DNA of 64,000 nucleotides from Desulfuromonas versatilis (GTDB lineage Bacteria; Desulfobacterota; Desulfuromonadia; Desulfuromonadales; NIT-T3): contig NZ_AP024355.1 in NCBI RefSeq assembly GCF_019704135.1, positions 4,409,034 through 4,473,033 on the forward strand. The letters run 5' to 3'. Every line of letters begins with the position of its first letter. The stretch's first letter is position 1. The position numbers and the translations under genes are program-made. Below are positions 10,339-18,611 of the stretch, piece after piece. The notes under the pieces were generated by a model, which saw nothing but the letters and a program-made list of their open reading frames with translations, had not been told where the DNA came from and searched no databases.

Positions 10339-11334
10339 TCAGCCTTCCATCTCGATCAGCGAGTGGTCGCCGATATTCATCCGCCGCGGCGAGCCGATCA
10401 GGGTCACGCTGTCGCCGAGGATCGAACTGTGCAGGATCAGGTCGCGCACCTTGCTGTTGGCGTTGATGATCGAGTCCTTGATGATGCTCTCCTCGACTAC
10501 GCTGCCGGCGGCCACCGAGACGTTGGGGCCGAGAATCGAGCCGCGCACGATGGCCCCCTTTTCCACGTGCACCGGTTCGATCAGCACGGTGTTGAGCACC
10601 TCGCCATGCACGTGGTGCCGGCCGCGCAGCAGATAGCGGTTGGTCTCGAGCAGAGTCTCTGGCTTGCCGCAGTCGAGCCAGGCATCGATCTCGGGAGCAC
10701 GGAACTTCAGGCCGTCCTGGATCATGCGCATGAACACCGACGGCAGGTAGTACTCCCCCTTGACCTTGTCGCCGGCGGCGATGGTCGCCTCGAGGTAACC
10801 CATGAACCGCCGGCCGTCCTTGAGGTAGTAGAGCCCCACCTGGGCCAGGCGCGAAATGGGGGTGTCGGGCTTTTCGACCATGTCGACGATGTAGCCGCCG
10901 CGTACCACGTTGACCCCGAAGCGCTGGTAGTCCTCAACTTCCTTGGAGTAGATCAGCCCGTCGCTTTCGGCGCACAGGGAGGGGATCTGCTCCAGGTCGG
11001 TGACGAAGATGGTGTCGTTGAACACCACCAGCACGTCGTCCCCTTCGGCGATGCGCGGCGCCGCCAAGGCCACGGCGTGGGCCGGGCCGAGCCGCTCCTT
11101 CTGCACCGTGTAGCTGCAGTTGAGGGCGGGGAACTTGGCGGCCATGAAATCCTCGATCTGCTTGCCGTTCTCGTCGGTGATGAAGATGAACTCGTCGGCG
11201 CCAAGAATCATCAGCCGGCTGATGATGTGCTCGAGAACCGTCTTGCCGGCCACGTGCACCAGCGACTTGGCCTTGGTATGGGTGTGGGGACGCAGGCGGG
11301 TTCCCTTGCCCGCCACGGGCAGAATGATCTTCAT
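10339..11334 (-). CDS. sugar-phosphate nucleotidyltransferase with left-handed beta-helix tail
   Basis: A 331-residue protein. The N-terminal Rossmann-like domain begins LPVAGKGTRLRPHT with the family's GxGTR nucleotide-binding signature and a Lys a few residues on (TKAKSLVHVAGK). A hexapeptide-repeat beta-helix follows from about residue 240 (VHVEKGAIVRGSILGPNVSV). This is the layout of glucose-1-phosphate thymidylyl- or uridylyltransferase-like enzymes that make NDP-sugars. Substrate is not decidable from sequence. It stands as a single-gene transcript between the terminator and a divergent hslO; a role in cell-surface glycan supply is inference. Confidence 0.88.
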   Translation of the reverse strand: MKIILPVAGKGTRLRPHTHTKAKSLVHVAGKTVLEHIISRLMILGADEFIFITDENGKQIEDFMAAKFPALNCSYTVQKERLGPAHAVALAAPRIAEGDDVLVVFNDTIFVTDLEQIPSLCAESDGLIYSKEVEDYQRFGVNVVRGGYIVDMVEKPDTPISRLAQVGLYYLKDGRRFMGYLEATIAAGDKVKGEYYLPSVFMRMIQDGLKFRAPEIDAWLDCGKPETLLETNRYLLRGRHHVHGEVLNTVLIEPVHVEKGAIVRGSILGPNVSVAAGSVVEESIIKDSIINANSKVRDLILHSSILGDSVTLIGSPRRMNIGDHSLIEMEG

Positions 11335-11495
11335 CGACTCCTCCTGGCAAGAAGCTTGTCAGGCAGGGGCGCTTCCGGTAACATGCGCCCTGCCAGAAGC
11401 ATGGTTTGAAACGGCAATAATAACCCAACCTTCATGAACAGACAAGCCGGGTAAGGCGGTTACTCCCCGGCAGCACCAAGTGCAAGGAGCAGAGC

Positions 11496-12362
11496 ATGAA
11501 AGACCAGCTGGTCCGCATCCTGAGCAACGACGGGTCCCTGCGCGCCATGGCCGCGGTCACCACCGAACTGACCGAGGGCATCCGCCGCCGCCAGCAGACC
11601 GACCCCACCGCCACCGTGGCCATCGGCCGCCTGGTGACCGGCGCCGCCCTGCTGGGCAGCCTGCTCAAGGGGGAGCAGCGCCTGGCCCTGATGATCGAGG
11701 GGAACGGGCCGCTGCAGAAACTTCATGCCGAAACCGACGCCAAGGGGCACCTGCGGGCCTCGCTGAAAAACCCCGTGGCCGGCCTGCCGCCCAAGGCGGG
11801 GCGCTTCGACGTGGCCGGGGCCGTTGGCCGCGCCGGGTTTCTGCACGTGGTCAAGGACCTCGGCCTCAAGGAGCCCTACCGCAGCATGGTCCAGCTTTAC
11901 AGCAGCGAGATCGCCGAGGACCTCGCCTACTACCTGACCACCTCCGAGCAGGTCCCCTCCACCGTAGCACTGGGGGTCACCCTGGGGGGTGACGCCTCGG
12001 TGGCCGCCGCCGGCGGCTTCATCGTCCAGGCCATGCCCGGCGGCGACGAATCGCTGATCCCCCTGCTCGAGCAGCGCCTGGCGGCGCTGCCGCCGACCAC
12101 CGACCTGCTCCACGAGGGGCGCGGACCCCTGGCGATTCTCGAGCTGCTGCTCGAGGGGATCCCCTTTGCCGTGAAAGAGCAGATCGACCTGGCTTTCCAA
12201 TGCAGCTGCAGCCAGCAGCAGGTGCTGCGCATGCTGGCCGGACTGGGCAAGCCCGAACTGCGCGAACTGCTGGCAAAGGGGGAAAATGTTGCGGTCACCT
12301 GCGAATTCTGCAAGCAGCACTACGAATTCGCCCCCGAGCACCTGGAACCCTTGTTGAAATAA
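11496..12362 (+). CDS. hslO: Hsp33 redox-regulated molecular chaperone
   Basis: A 288-residue protein of normal Hsp33 length, starting at the ATG after AAGGAG. Family blocks include GRLVTGAALLGSLLKG and GNGPLQKLHAET. The C-terminal zinc redox switch is intact: CSC near residue 236 and CEFC near 269-272. Oxidation of these cysteines releases zinc and activates holdase activity in the cytoplasm. It stands alone, divergent from the nucleotidyltransferase gene, with an inverted heptad-repeat array just downstream. Confidence 0.95.
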   Translation: MKDQLVRILSNDGSLRAMAAVTTELTEGIRRRQQTDPTATVAIGRLVTGAALLGSLLKGEQRLALMIEGNGPLQKLHAETDAKGHLRASLKNPVAGLPPKAGRFDVAGAVGRAGFLHVVKDLGLKEPYRSMVQLYSSEIAEDLAYYLTTSEQVPSTVALGVTLGGDASVAAAGGFIVQAMPGGDESLIPLLEQRLAALPPTTDLLHEGRGPLAILELLLEGIPFAVKEQIDLAFQCSCSQQQVLRMLAGLGKPELRELLAKGENVAVTCEFCKQHYEFAPEHLEPLLK

Positions 12363-12368
12363 CCCGGG

Positions 12369-12445
12369 AATTCAGAATCCAGAATTCAGGAGTCAGAAGG
12401 GAATGCACCGATCCTTAGGCTTTCTTCTGGATTCTGGATTCTCCA
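12369..12445. repeat. intergenic 7-bp-period repeat, inverted pair
   Basis: Left arm: four 7-base units starting at 12369 (AATTCAG, AATCCAG, AATTCAG, GAGTCAG). Right arm from 12425: TTCTGGA, TTCTGGA, TTCTCCA, the reverse complement of the left-arm theme. The transcript could fold as a stem. It fills the gap between the convergent hslO and lipoprotein genes. Confidence 0.8.
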
Positions 12446-12450
12446 CTTAT

Positions 12451-12900
12451 CTAATCCCGCCGCAAAACAATCTCCAGCGGCGCCCCCTCCCCGGCCTCGG
12501 CGCTGATCGCGAGGCGCTGCGCATCGACCCCCTGTTTCCTGAAATACCGCTCCAGCAGCTCGGCGCGCTTCTGCGCCAGCACCAGGTCGTACTCGGCGGA
12601 AACCCCGGTGGCGGCCCGCACCACCGCCTGCCAGGATGTGCCCTGATGGGCCCGCAGCAGCGCGGCCAGCGCCCCGAGCCCCTCGGCCTCGTCGGCCCGG
12701 GGCAGGGCGGAGAGATGCGGAAAGAGGCTCTCGCCGGGAAAACGGATGCCCGGAGGCCCGGCCTGGCCCGCCTCGCCACCCGGCAGGGCGGCCAGCTGGG
12801 CACGCAGCGCGGCCTCATCCAGCGGCGCCGGCCCCCGGGGCGGGGCGCAGGAGAAGAGCAGAAGCAGCAGCGGGACGAACAGCAGTCTGGGCAGGTTCAT
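12451..12900 (-). CDS. small lipoprotein with OmpA-like C-terminal fragment
   Basis: The ATG at 12900 (MNLPRLLFVPLLLL) leads to a lipobox, LLFSC, so the protein is lipid-anchored; longer upstream frames lack support. Total 149 residues. The C-terminal ~50 residues (YDLVLAQKRAELLERYFRKQGVD, then RLAISAE) resemble the second half of an OmpA/Pal-type peptidoglycan-binding domain, where LSxxRAxxVxxYLxxxGV is typical. The usual first half of that domain is not obvious, so it is either divergent or truncated. Probably outer-membrane, function unknown. Confidence 0.65.
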   Translation of the reverse strand: MNLPRLLFVPLLLLLFSCAPPRGPAPLDEAALRAQLAALPGGEAGQAGPPGIRFPGESLFPHLSALPRADEAEGLGALAALLRAHQGTSWQAVVRAATGVSAEYDLVLAQKRAELLERYFRKQGVDAQRLAISAEAGEGAPLEIVLRRD

Positions 12901-12929
12901 GGTGGAGCCTCTGGCAATGGGGTTGGTCT

Positions 12930-12998
12930 TTTGCGGCCGCGTCAGATCCGACGGATCGGACCGATCCGACCGATCCGTCGGATGATTCGCGGCCGCAA
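12930..12998. repeat. 69-bp compound palindrome with internal 9-bp repeats
   Basis: The outer arms TTTGCGGCCGC (12930-12940) and GCGGCCGCAAA (12988-12998) are perfect complements. Inside, ATCCGACGGATCGG (12946-12959) pairs perfectly with CCGATCCGTCGGAT (12970-12983). The centre reads as 9-bp units of the CGATCCGAC type. It lies between the ABC exporter stop and the lipoprotein start; the fold could act as a terminator, an mRNA stabiliser or a protein-binding site. Confidence 0.85.
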
Positions 12999-13048
12999 AC
13001 GAAGTATAAAACAAAAAAGCCCGGTTCAGACCCTCAGCCGAACGGCGA

Positions 13049-14824
13049 TCATTCCTTGGCGCCGTTGCCCAGCCCCAGGTTCTGCAGGCGCCACATGCGG
13101 GCATAGAGCCCGTCGGCCGCCAGCAGCTGCTCGTGGGTACCCCGCTCGCGAACCCGCCCGGCGCGCAGCACCAGGATCTGCGAGGCGTGCCGGGCCGATG
13201 CCAGCCGGTGGGCGATGAGCAGCACGCTGCGCCCCTGGGTGGCGGCCGCCAGACCACGCCCGACCACCTGCTCGGTCACCATGTCGAGGCGGCTGGTAGC
13301 CTCGTCGAGGATCAGCAGCTGCGGCTCGCCGGCCAGGGCCCGCGCCAGGCAGAGCAGCTGGCGCTCGCCGGCCGACAGGTTGCGCCCCCGCTCGGCGAGC
13401 CTGGCGTCCAGCCCCCCCAGGCGCTCCACCACCGCCGCGGCGCCGGAGTTCTCCAGCACCTCGTGCAACACGGGCTCGGCCAGCCGCCCTTCGGGGTCGA
13501 TGTTCTCCCGCAGGGTTCCGGCGAACAGAAACGGCTCCTGGGACACCCAGCCGATCCGCCGCCGCACCTCGGCCGGGTCGAGTTCGGCCAGGTCCTCGCC
13601 GCCGAGCAGGATGCGCCCCGCGTCGGGCGGGTAGAAGCGCAGCAGCAGGCGGGCCAGGGTGGTCTTGCCGCTTCCGGTATCGCCCACCAGGGCCAGGGTG
13701 CGGCCGGGGGGAATCTCCAGATCCACGCCCCGCAGCACCGGCGTGGTCCCGTCGTAGCTGAAGCTCACCCCCTCCAGGCGCACCCCGTTATGGCCCCCCG
13801 CCGGCGGGCGCCCCGCCGCCTCGAGAGGCTGGTCCTGCAGGTCGAAAATCCTCTCCAGGGAGGCATTGCTCGACTGGATCACCGAATACTTGGCCGAGAG
13901 ATCGCGCAGCGGAGCGAAGAATTTCTGCACGTACTCGATAAAGGCGACCAGGGTTCCGAAAGTCGCCGCCCCGGCCACCACCTCGCCGCCGGCCCGCCAG
14001 AGAATGGCCGCGATGGCCACGGCGCCGAGGGCCTCGACCACGGCATAGAGGATGGCGTCCCAGTTGACCACCCGCAGGGTGCTGGCAAAGTAGTCCTGCT
14101 GCAGTTCCTCGAACTCGTCGAGGGTGCGCTGCTCCTGGCCGAACAGGCGCACCTCGTCCACCCCGGCGATGCGCTCGGCGACAAAGGCGTTGAGCCCGGC
14201 CAGCCGCGAGCGCACCCGCCGCATGGCCCCGCGCATCTGGCGCCGGAACAGCAGCAGGGTGAGCGCCAGCAGCGGGATCACCGAAAACGCCACCAGCGAC
14301 AGCTCCAGGTCCATCCAGAGCATGATCGAGACGATCCCCACCAGGGTAAGCACATCGCCCAGCGCCGAGACCACCCCCGAGCCGAACAGTTCGCCGACGT
14401 TCTCCACATCGCTGGTCATCCGGGTCACCAGCCGTCCCGAGGGGTGCCGGTCGAAGAAGGCGACCGGCAGCCGCAGCAGGCGGCGAAACCCATGCCGGCG
14501 CAGGTCGGCCATGACCCGCTGCCCCACCCCCTGCACCAGGTAGCTCTGGCAGAATTGCAGCAGGCTTTCGGCGAGCAGGGCCGCCATGAACAACGCCGCC
14601 AGGCCGGCCAACCCCTCCAGGCGGGCCGGCACGATGTGACTGTCTATGGCGATTTTAAGCAGGTAAGGCTGCGCCAGCTTGGCCACCGCGACCAGCGGCA
14701 GCAGCGCCAGCGAAGCGAGCGCCGGCCAGCGATAGGGCCGCAGCAACCCGAGAAACCTCAGGTAGAGCCGCCAGTCGAGGTGACGCCCGGTGATCTCGTC
14801 GCCGTCGTGAATCCCGTGCCGCAT
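13049..14824 (-). CDS. ABC exporter half-transporter, subunit with canonical ATPase site
   Basis: A 591-residue type IV (MsbA-like) half-transporter: six-helix membrane domain (about 1-330), then an ATPase domain. Walker A is GDTGSGKTT near residue 381, the signature is LSAGERQ near 485, and Walker B LLILDEATSRLD keeps the catalytic Glu. It starts four bases after the stop of another half-transporter whose catalytic Glu is replaced, so the two likely form a heterodimeric exporter. The substrate is unknown: lipid, peptide or drug are all possible. It is last in a line after apbE, the NusG-II gene, Gx and its partner. Confidence 0.9.
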   Translation of the reverse strand: MRHGIHDGDEITGRHLDWRLYLRFLGLLRPYRWPALASLALLPLVAVAKLAQPYLLKIAIDSHIVPARLEGLAGLAALFMAALLAESLLQFCQSYLVQGVGQRVMADLRRHGFRRLLRLPVAFFDRHPSGRLVTRMTSDVENVGELFGSGVVSALGDVLTLVGIVSIMLWMDLELSLVAFSVIPLLALTLLLFRRQMRGAMRRVRSRLAGLNAFVAERIAGVDEVRLFGQEQRTLDEFEELQQDYFASTLRVVNWDAILYAVVEALGAVAIAAILWRAGGEVVAGAATFGTLVAFIEYVQKFFAPLRDLSAKYSVIQSSNASLERIFDLQDQPLEAAGRPPAGGHNGVRLEGVSFSYDGTTPVLRGVDLEIPPGRTLALVGDTGSGKTTLARLLLRFYPPDAGRILLGGEDLAELDPAEVRRRIGWVSQEPFLFAGTLRENIDPEGRLAEPVLHEVLENSGAAAVVERLGGLDARLAERGRNLSAGERQLLCLARALAGEPQLLILDEATSRLDMVTEQVVGRGLAAATQGRSVLLIAHRLASARHASQILVLRAGRVRERGTHEQLLAADGLYARMWRLQNLGLGNGAKE

Positions 14825-14828
14825 CCGC

Positions 14829-16595
14829 TCAGCGTCCGGCCCCGCGGGCCGCCTCCGTGGTTTCCCGGGTGAATCCTTCGAGTTCCCGCTCCAGGCGCTC
14901 CCGCTCAGCCAGCCGTGCGTAGAGCCCGTCCTGCCCCAGCAGTTCCTCGTGAGTCCCCTGCTGAACCAGGCGGCCCGCCTCGAGCACCAGGATCCGGTCG
15001 GTCTGCGCCAGCAGCGAGACCCGTCCGGAGACCAGCAGCACAGTCCGTCCGGCGAGCTGTGGCCGCAGCTGCGCCCAAACCGCCTCCGCAGTGGCCGCGT
15101 CGAGGTGGCTGAAGGGGTCGTCGAGCAGCCAAAGCGAACCGTCGCGCACCAGCGCCCGTCCCAGGCAGACCCGCTGGCGCTGACCGCCGGAGAGGGTCAT
15201 CCCCCCTTCGCCCACCCGGGTCTGGTAACCCTGCCCGAAGCCGGCAATCTCCTGCTCCAGGCACACCTGGCGGCTTACCTGGCGCAGACGCTCCTCGCCC
15301 GCCTCGGGGGAGGCGTAGAGCAGGTTCTCCCGCACGCTCCCGGAAAACAGCCGCCCCTCCTGGGGGACCGCGGCCAACCGCCGGCGGTAGCCGCGCGGCT
15401 CGAGCCCTGCCAGGTCCTCATCGTCGATGAACAGCTTGCCCGGGGGCAGGGGGTAGAGCCCGGCGAGCAGCCGCAGCAGCGTGGTCTTGCCCGCCGCGGT
15501 CGGCCCGGCGATCCCCACCAGGGACCCGGCGGGCAGCTCGAACTGCAGCTCGCGCAGTACCGCGGAGCCGGCGTAGGCGAAATCGAGGCCGCGCAGGGTG
15601 ACCCGCGGGGCCTGCCGCGGCGGGGCCTCCACCGGCGCCGGAGCGGGGGCCGGCAGATCGAGCAGGATGCCGAGCCGCTCCATGCTGGCCGCGGCGCGCT
15701 GCAGCAGGGTCAGCACCCAGCCGAGCAGCAGGGTCGGCCAGGTGAGCTGCATCAGATAGGCGTTGAAGGCCACCAGCTCGCCGAGGCTCATACTGCCGGC
15801 GGCCACCCGGCCGCCGCCGAAATAGATCACCAGCAGGGTTCCCAGCGGCCCGACCAGGGTCATCACCGGCAGCACCAGCGAGCGCAGCCGGGCCAGCACC
15901 AGGTTGCGGCGCAGGTACTCCTCGTTGAGCCCGTCGAACTGCCGGGTGCGCACCCCCTGCAGGCCGCAGGCGCGGATCACCGCCTGCCCCGAGACCGCCT
16001 CCTCCACCGCCTCGCTGAGCTGCCCGACCCCCTCCTGGACCAGGGTCGAGTGATGCAGCAGGTGCCGGCTCAGGTACTTGACCGCCAGCAGCATCAGCGG
16101 ATAGGGGATCAGCGCCAGCAGGGTCAGCGAGGGCGAGAGGCCCAGCAGCAGCACCAGGGTGAACAGATAGACCAGGGCGGCGTTGAGAATGGTCAGCACA
16201 CCGAAACCCGCCAGCATCCGCACGTTGGCCAGGTCGTTGGTGAAGCGCGAGAGCAGGTCGCCGGTGCGGTGCCGGTCGAAAAAGGCCGACTGCTGGCCGA
16301 GCAGCCGGGCGAGCAGGTCGCGGCGCAGGTCGAGTTCGATGCGCCGCGCGGCATGCAGATACTTCTGCCGCGAACGGATCCGGGTCCCCCCCCGCACCAG
16401 GGCGGCCAGGCCGAGGACCGCGGCATAGATGGGGATCTCCCCCTGGCGCCCCGCGGGGATGGCGTCCACCCCGGCCTTGAGCATCCAGGGGATGACCAGC
16501 GCCAGCGCGTCGGTGACCGCCAGCCAGGCCAGCCCGGCCCACAGGGCCCCCTGGTAGCGCCGCAGGTAGGGAATGAGGGAGAGCAGGGATTTCAC
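14829..16595 (-). CDS. ABC exporter half-transporter, subunit with degenerate Walker B
   Basis: A 588-residue MsbA-like half-transporter. Walker A is GPTAAGKTT near residue 362, the signature is LSGGQRQ, and Walker B is LWLLDDPFSHLD, with Asp where the catalytic Glu should be. This asymmetry is known from heterodimeric exporters such as TM287/288, in which one ATP site is non-hydrolysing. The start overlaps the stop of the Gx gene by ATGA. With the 13049-14824 product it probably forms the working transporter. Confidence 0.9.
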   Translation of the reverse strand: MKSLLSLIPYLRRYQGALWAGLAWLAVTDALALVIPWMLKAGVDAIPAGRQGEIPIYAAVLGLAALVRGGTRIRSRQKYLHAARRIELDLRRDLLARLLGQQSAFFDRHRTGDLLSRFTNDLANVRMLAGFGVLTILNAALVYLFTLVLLLGLSPSLTLLALIPYPLMLLAVKYLSRHLLHHSTLVQEGVGQLSEAVEEAVSGQAVIRACGLQGVRTRQFDGLNEEYLRRNLVLARLRSLVLPVMTLVGPLGTLLVIYFGGGRVAAGSMSLGELVAFNAYLMQLTWPTLLLGWVLTLLQRAAASMERLGILLDLPAPAPAPVEAPPRQAPRVTLRGLDFAYAGSAVLRELQFELPAGSLVGIAGPTAAGKTTLLRLLAGLYPLPPGKLFIDDEDLAGLEPRGYRRRLAAVPQEGRLFSGSVRENLLYASPEAGEERLRQVSRQVCLEQEIAGFGQGYQTRVGEGGMTLSGGQRQRVCLGRALVRDGSLWLLDDPFSHLDAATAEAVWAQLRPQLAGRTVLLVSGRVSLLAQTDRILVLEAGRLVQQGTHEELLGQDGLYARLAERERLERELEGFTRETTEAARGAGR

Positions 16596-17149
16596 CGATC
16601 CTCCCCCCCCTGGAAGGCCGCGTGCCCCCGCAGCAGCTCGAGCAGCAGGTCCGCGGCGATGCCGTTGGCCACCCCGGTGCCGGCGGCGAAGAGCAGGAAG
16701 AAAGGGAACATCTGCCAGAGCCCGTCGTGCCGGACCAGCAGCAGCCAGGCCACCAGCACCTGGCCGGCGGCGTGGCCGGCGGCGCCGAGCACCGAGACGC
16801 CCACCGGACCGATCAGCCGGCCGAACAGGGCGCGGGCGCCGGTCATCAGCGCGGTGGCCGCCACCCCGCCACCGAGCGAGAGCAGAAAACCGGGCGAGAA
16901 CAGGTTGCCCAGCAGCAGCGAGCCGACCCCGATGCGGGTCAGGTTGACCGCCCAGGCGGCCCGGCCGCCGTAGAGAAACAGGGCGGTCAGGGCGAGGATG
17001 TTGGCGAAGCCGAGGCGAAACCAGGGGACCGGGGACGGCAGGAGAAACTCGAGGGTATGCAGGGCCACCGCCAGGGCGGCAAACAGGGCGAGAAAGATTC
17101 GCCGGCGGGAACGCTGCAGCTCCACAGGGTCAACGGCTGATGAGGTCAT
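16592..17149 (-). CDS. Gx transporter family / heptaprenyl diphosphate synthase component I-like membrane protein
   Basis: The ATG at 17149 follows GGGAGGACT inside the end of the NusG-II gene. The 185-residue product has about five membrane helices and the family features FRLGFANILALTALFLYG, RIGVGSLLLGNLFSPGFLLSLGGG and an ECF-S-component-like pattern. The family is annotated as 'Gx transporter' or 'HepPP synthase component I'; its true function is unclear. In many anaerobes it sits next to a NusG-II-domain protein and ApbE, as here. Overlaps on both sides suggest one transcript. Confidence 0.85.
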   Translation of the reverse strand: MTSSAVDPVELQRSRRRIFLALFAALAVALHTLEFLLPSPVPWFRLGFANILALTALFLYGGRAAWAVNLTRIGVGSLLLGNLFSPGFLLSLGGGVAATALMTGARALFGRLIGPVGVSVLGAAGHAAGQVLVAWLLLVRHDGLWQMFPFFLLFAAGTGVANGIAADLLLELLRGHAAFQGGEDR

Positions 17150-17525
17150 AGTCCTCCCGCCGCTGGCCCCCGCGCCCCTCGATGCGCACCAGCAGGTGAT
17201 TGGGGACGCAGGCCAGCAGTTCCCCCTCGCGGGCCACCTCGCCCATGCCGATGCAGACCTTCAAAGGACAGGGGCTTTCGAGGATGCAGACCTTGCCCCC
17301 GTGGATGGAAAGAAGCGCCGCCCCGAGGGGACCCTCGAGGAGGGCGGTGCGCTCTTCGGCGAGGGGCGCGGTAAAGATCACCTTGCCGTCGCGCTCGACC
17401 ACCACCCGCTCGCCGCGAGCTCCCGTGCCGGCCAGCACCACCCCGCCGAGCCCCGCCAGTAATACGGCAAGCACGATCACCCGGTCGAGCCAGGTGGTGC
17501 GGCGCAGCAGCGGGCTCAGGGCCAC
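17130..17525 (-). CDS. NusG domain II-containing protein
   Basis: The likely start is GTG at 17525 (VALSPLLRRTTWLDR), behind GAAGGAG and overlapping the end of apbE by 10 bases; earlier frame extensions run through apbE and are not coding. The 131-residue protein has one N-terminal membrane helix (RVIVLAVLLAGLGGVVLAG) and then a NusG-II (KOW-less) fold with GGKVCILESPCPLKVC and ACVPNHLLVRIEG. These proteins accompany Gx and ApbE in Rnf-like or quinone/flavin contexts. Periplasmic location expected; biochemical role unknown. Confidence 0.82.
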   Translation of the reverse strand: MALSPLLRRTTWLDRVIVLAVLLAGLGGVVLAGTGARGERVVVERDGKVIFTAPLAEERTALLEGPLGAALLSIHGGKVCILESPCPLKVCIGMGEVAREGELLACVPNHLLVRIEGRGGQRREDYDLISR

Positions 17526-18517
17526 GACAGCCGCTCCTTCAGCCCCGGCGAGGGGTGGGGCACCCCGTCGGCGCCCACCACCATCCCTTCGGCGCCGGGG
17601 AACTGTTCCAGAAGGGCCAGCCCGGCCTCGGGCCCCAGCACGAAGGCCGCCGTGGCCAGAGCGTCGGCCAACATGGCGCTGTCGGCCACCACGGTGACGC
17701 TCTGGCTGGCTGCGGACGGGTAACCGGTGCGGGGATCGAAGAGGTGATGGTAGCGCCTGCCGTCCTTCTCGAAAAACCGCTCGTAGTCCCCCGAAGTGAC
17801 CACCGCGGTGTCGGCCAGCGCCAGGGTGGCGAGCATGACCTGATCCTGGCGCGGGTGCTGAATCCCGATCCGCCAGGGGCGTCCCTGGTGGTCGCCAAGC
17901 AGGCGCAGGTCGCCGCCGGCATTGATCGAGGCACGCTCGATGCCGGCGTTTTTCAGCACCGCCGCCGCCCGGTCGACGGCATAGCCCTTGGCGATACCAC
18001 CGAGATCGACGGCCAGGTCGACGGCCCCTTTCTCCACCCGGGTCCCGTCCAGACGCAGGGCCTCGAGCCCGGTTCCCTGCAGGGCCTCGGCGATATCGCC
18101 CGCCGCAGGGACGCGGGGATTCTCCGTCTCCACCCCCCACAGCTCCTTGAGCCGGCCCAGGGTCATGTCGAAGGCCCCCCCGCTGACCCTGGCCACCTGC
18201 AGTCCCAGGGTGAGGACCGCGGCGGTATCCGGCGAGACCTCCAGGGAGGAGACCGGCCCGGCCAGGCGGGCGACGTCGCTGCCCGGGAGATGGGGAGACA
18301 TCAGCCCCTCGATGCGGCTCATCTCGGCGAAGGCGTCATTGACCGCCGCCTCGAGAGCGTCCTGATCTTCGCCCAGGGCGGTAATTTCCACCACCGTCCC
18401 CATGATGATGCGGCTACGGCGCACCTCGCCGCGACCCTCCCCCCCCCAGCGCTGGAAGGAAAAGACGGCGACGATCAACAGCAGCAAAACAACAATAAAA
18501 GGGCGATTGAAGGGCAA
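17516..18517 (-). CDS. apbE: FAD:protein FMN transferase (ApbE)
   Basis: I choose the TTG at 18517, which follows GGAGACCTCTCC and puts a signal-anchor segment (RPFIVVLLLLIVAVFSF) at the N-terminus; the ATG at 18592 lies inside an intergenic repeat. About 334 residues. ApbE motifs are present: IMGTVVEITALG, GGIAKGYAVDRAAAVL, NAGGDLRLLG and the metal-site DPRTGYPS. It transfers FMN from FAD to a Thr of flavoproteins such as RnfG/NqrC, in the periplasm. No such partner lies in this window, so its target is elsewhere. It leads the NusG-II-Gx-ABC gene string. Confidence 0.87.
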   Translation of the reverse strand: MPFNRPFIVVLLLLIVAVFSFQRWGGEGRGEVRRSRIIMGTVVEITALGEDQDALEAAVNDAFAEMSRIEGLMSPHLPGSDVARLAGPVSSLEVSPDTAAVLTLGLQVARVSGGAFDMTLGRLKELWGVETENPRVPAAGDIAEALQGTGLEALRLDGTRVEKGAVDLAVDLGGIAKGYAVDRAAAVLKNAGIERASINAGGDLRLLGDHQGRPWRIGIQHPRQDQVMLATLALADTAVVTSGDYERFFEKDGRRYHHLFDPRTGYPSAASQSVTVVADSAMLADALATAAFVLGPEAGLALLEQFPGAEGMVVGADGVPHPSPGLKERLSWP

Positions 18518-18575
18518 GGAGAGGTCTCCGCAGGGCAGGAATCGAAACGGGAAAAAAGCGGAGGGGCTCGGCCGG

Positions 18576-18610
18576 CACGCCTCACCCCTCACGCCTCACC
18601 CCTCACGACC
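18576..18610. repeat. intergenic 7-bp-period repeat
   Basis: Five contiguous 7-base units alternate CACGCCT and CACCCCT (last CACGACC), between the rimO stop and apbE. Confidence 0.85.
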
Positions 18611-18611
18611 T

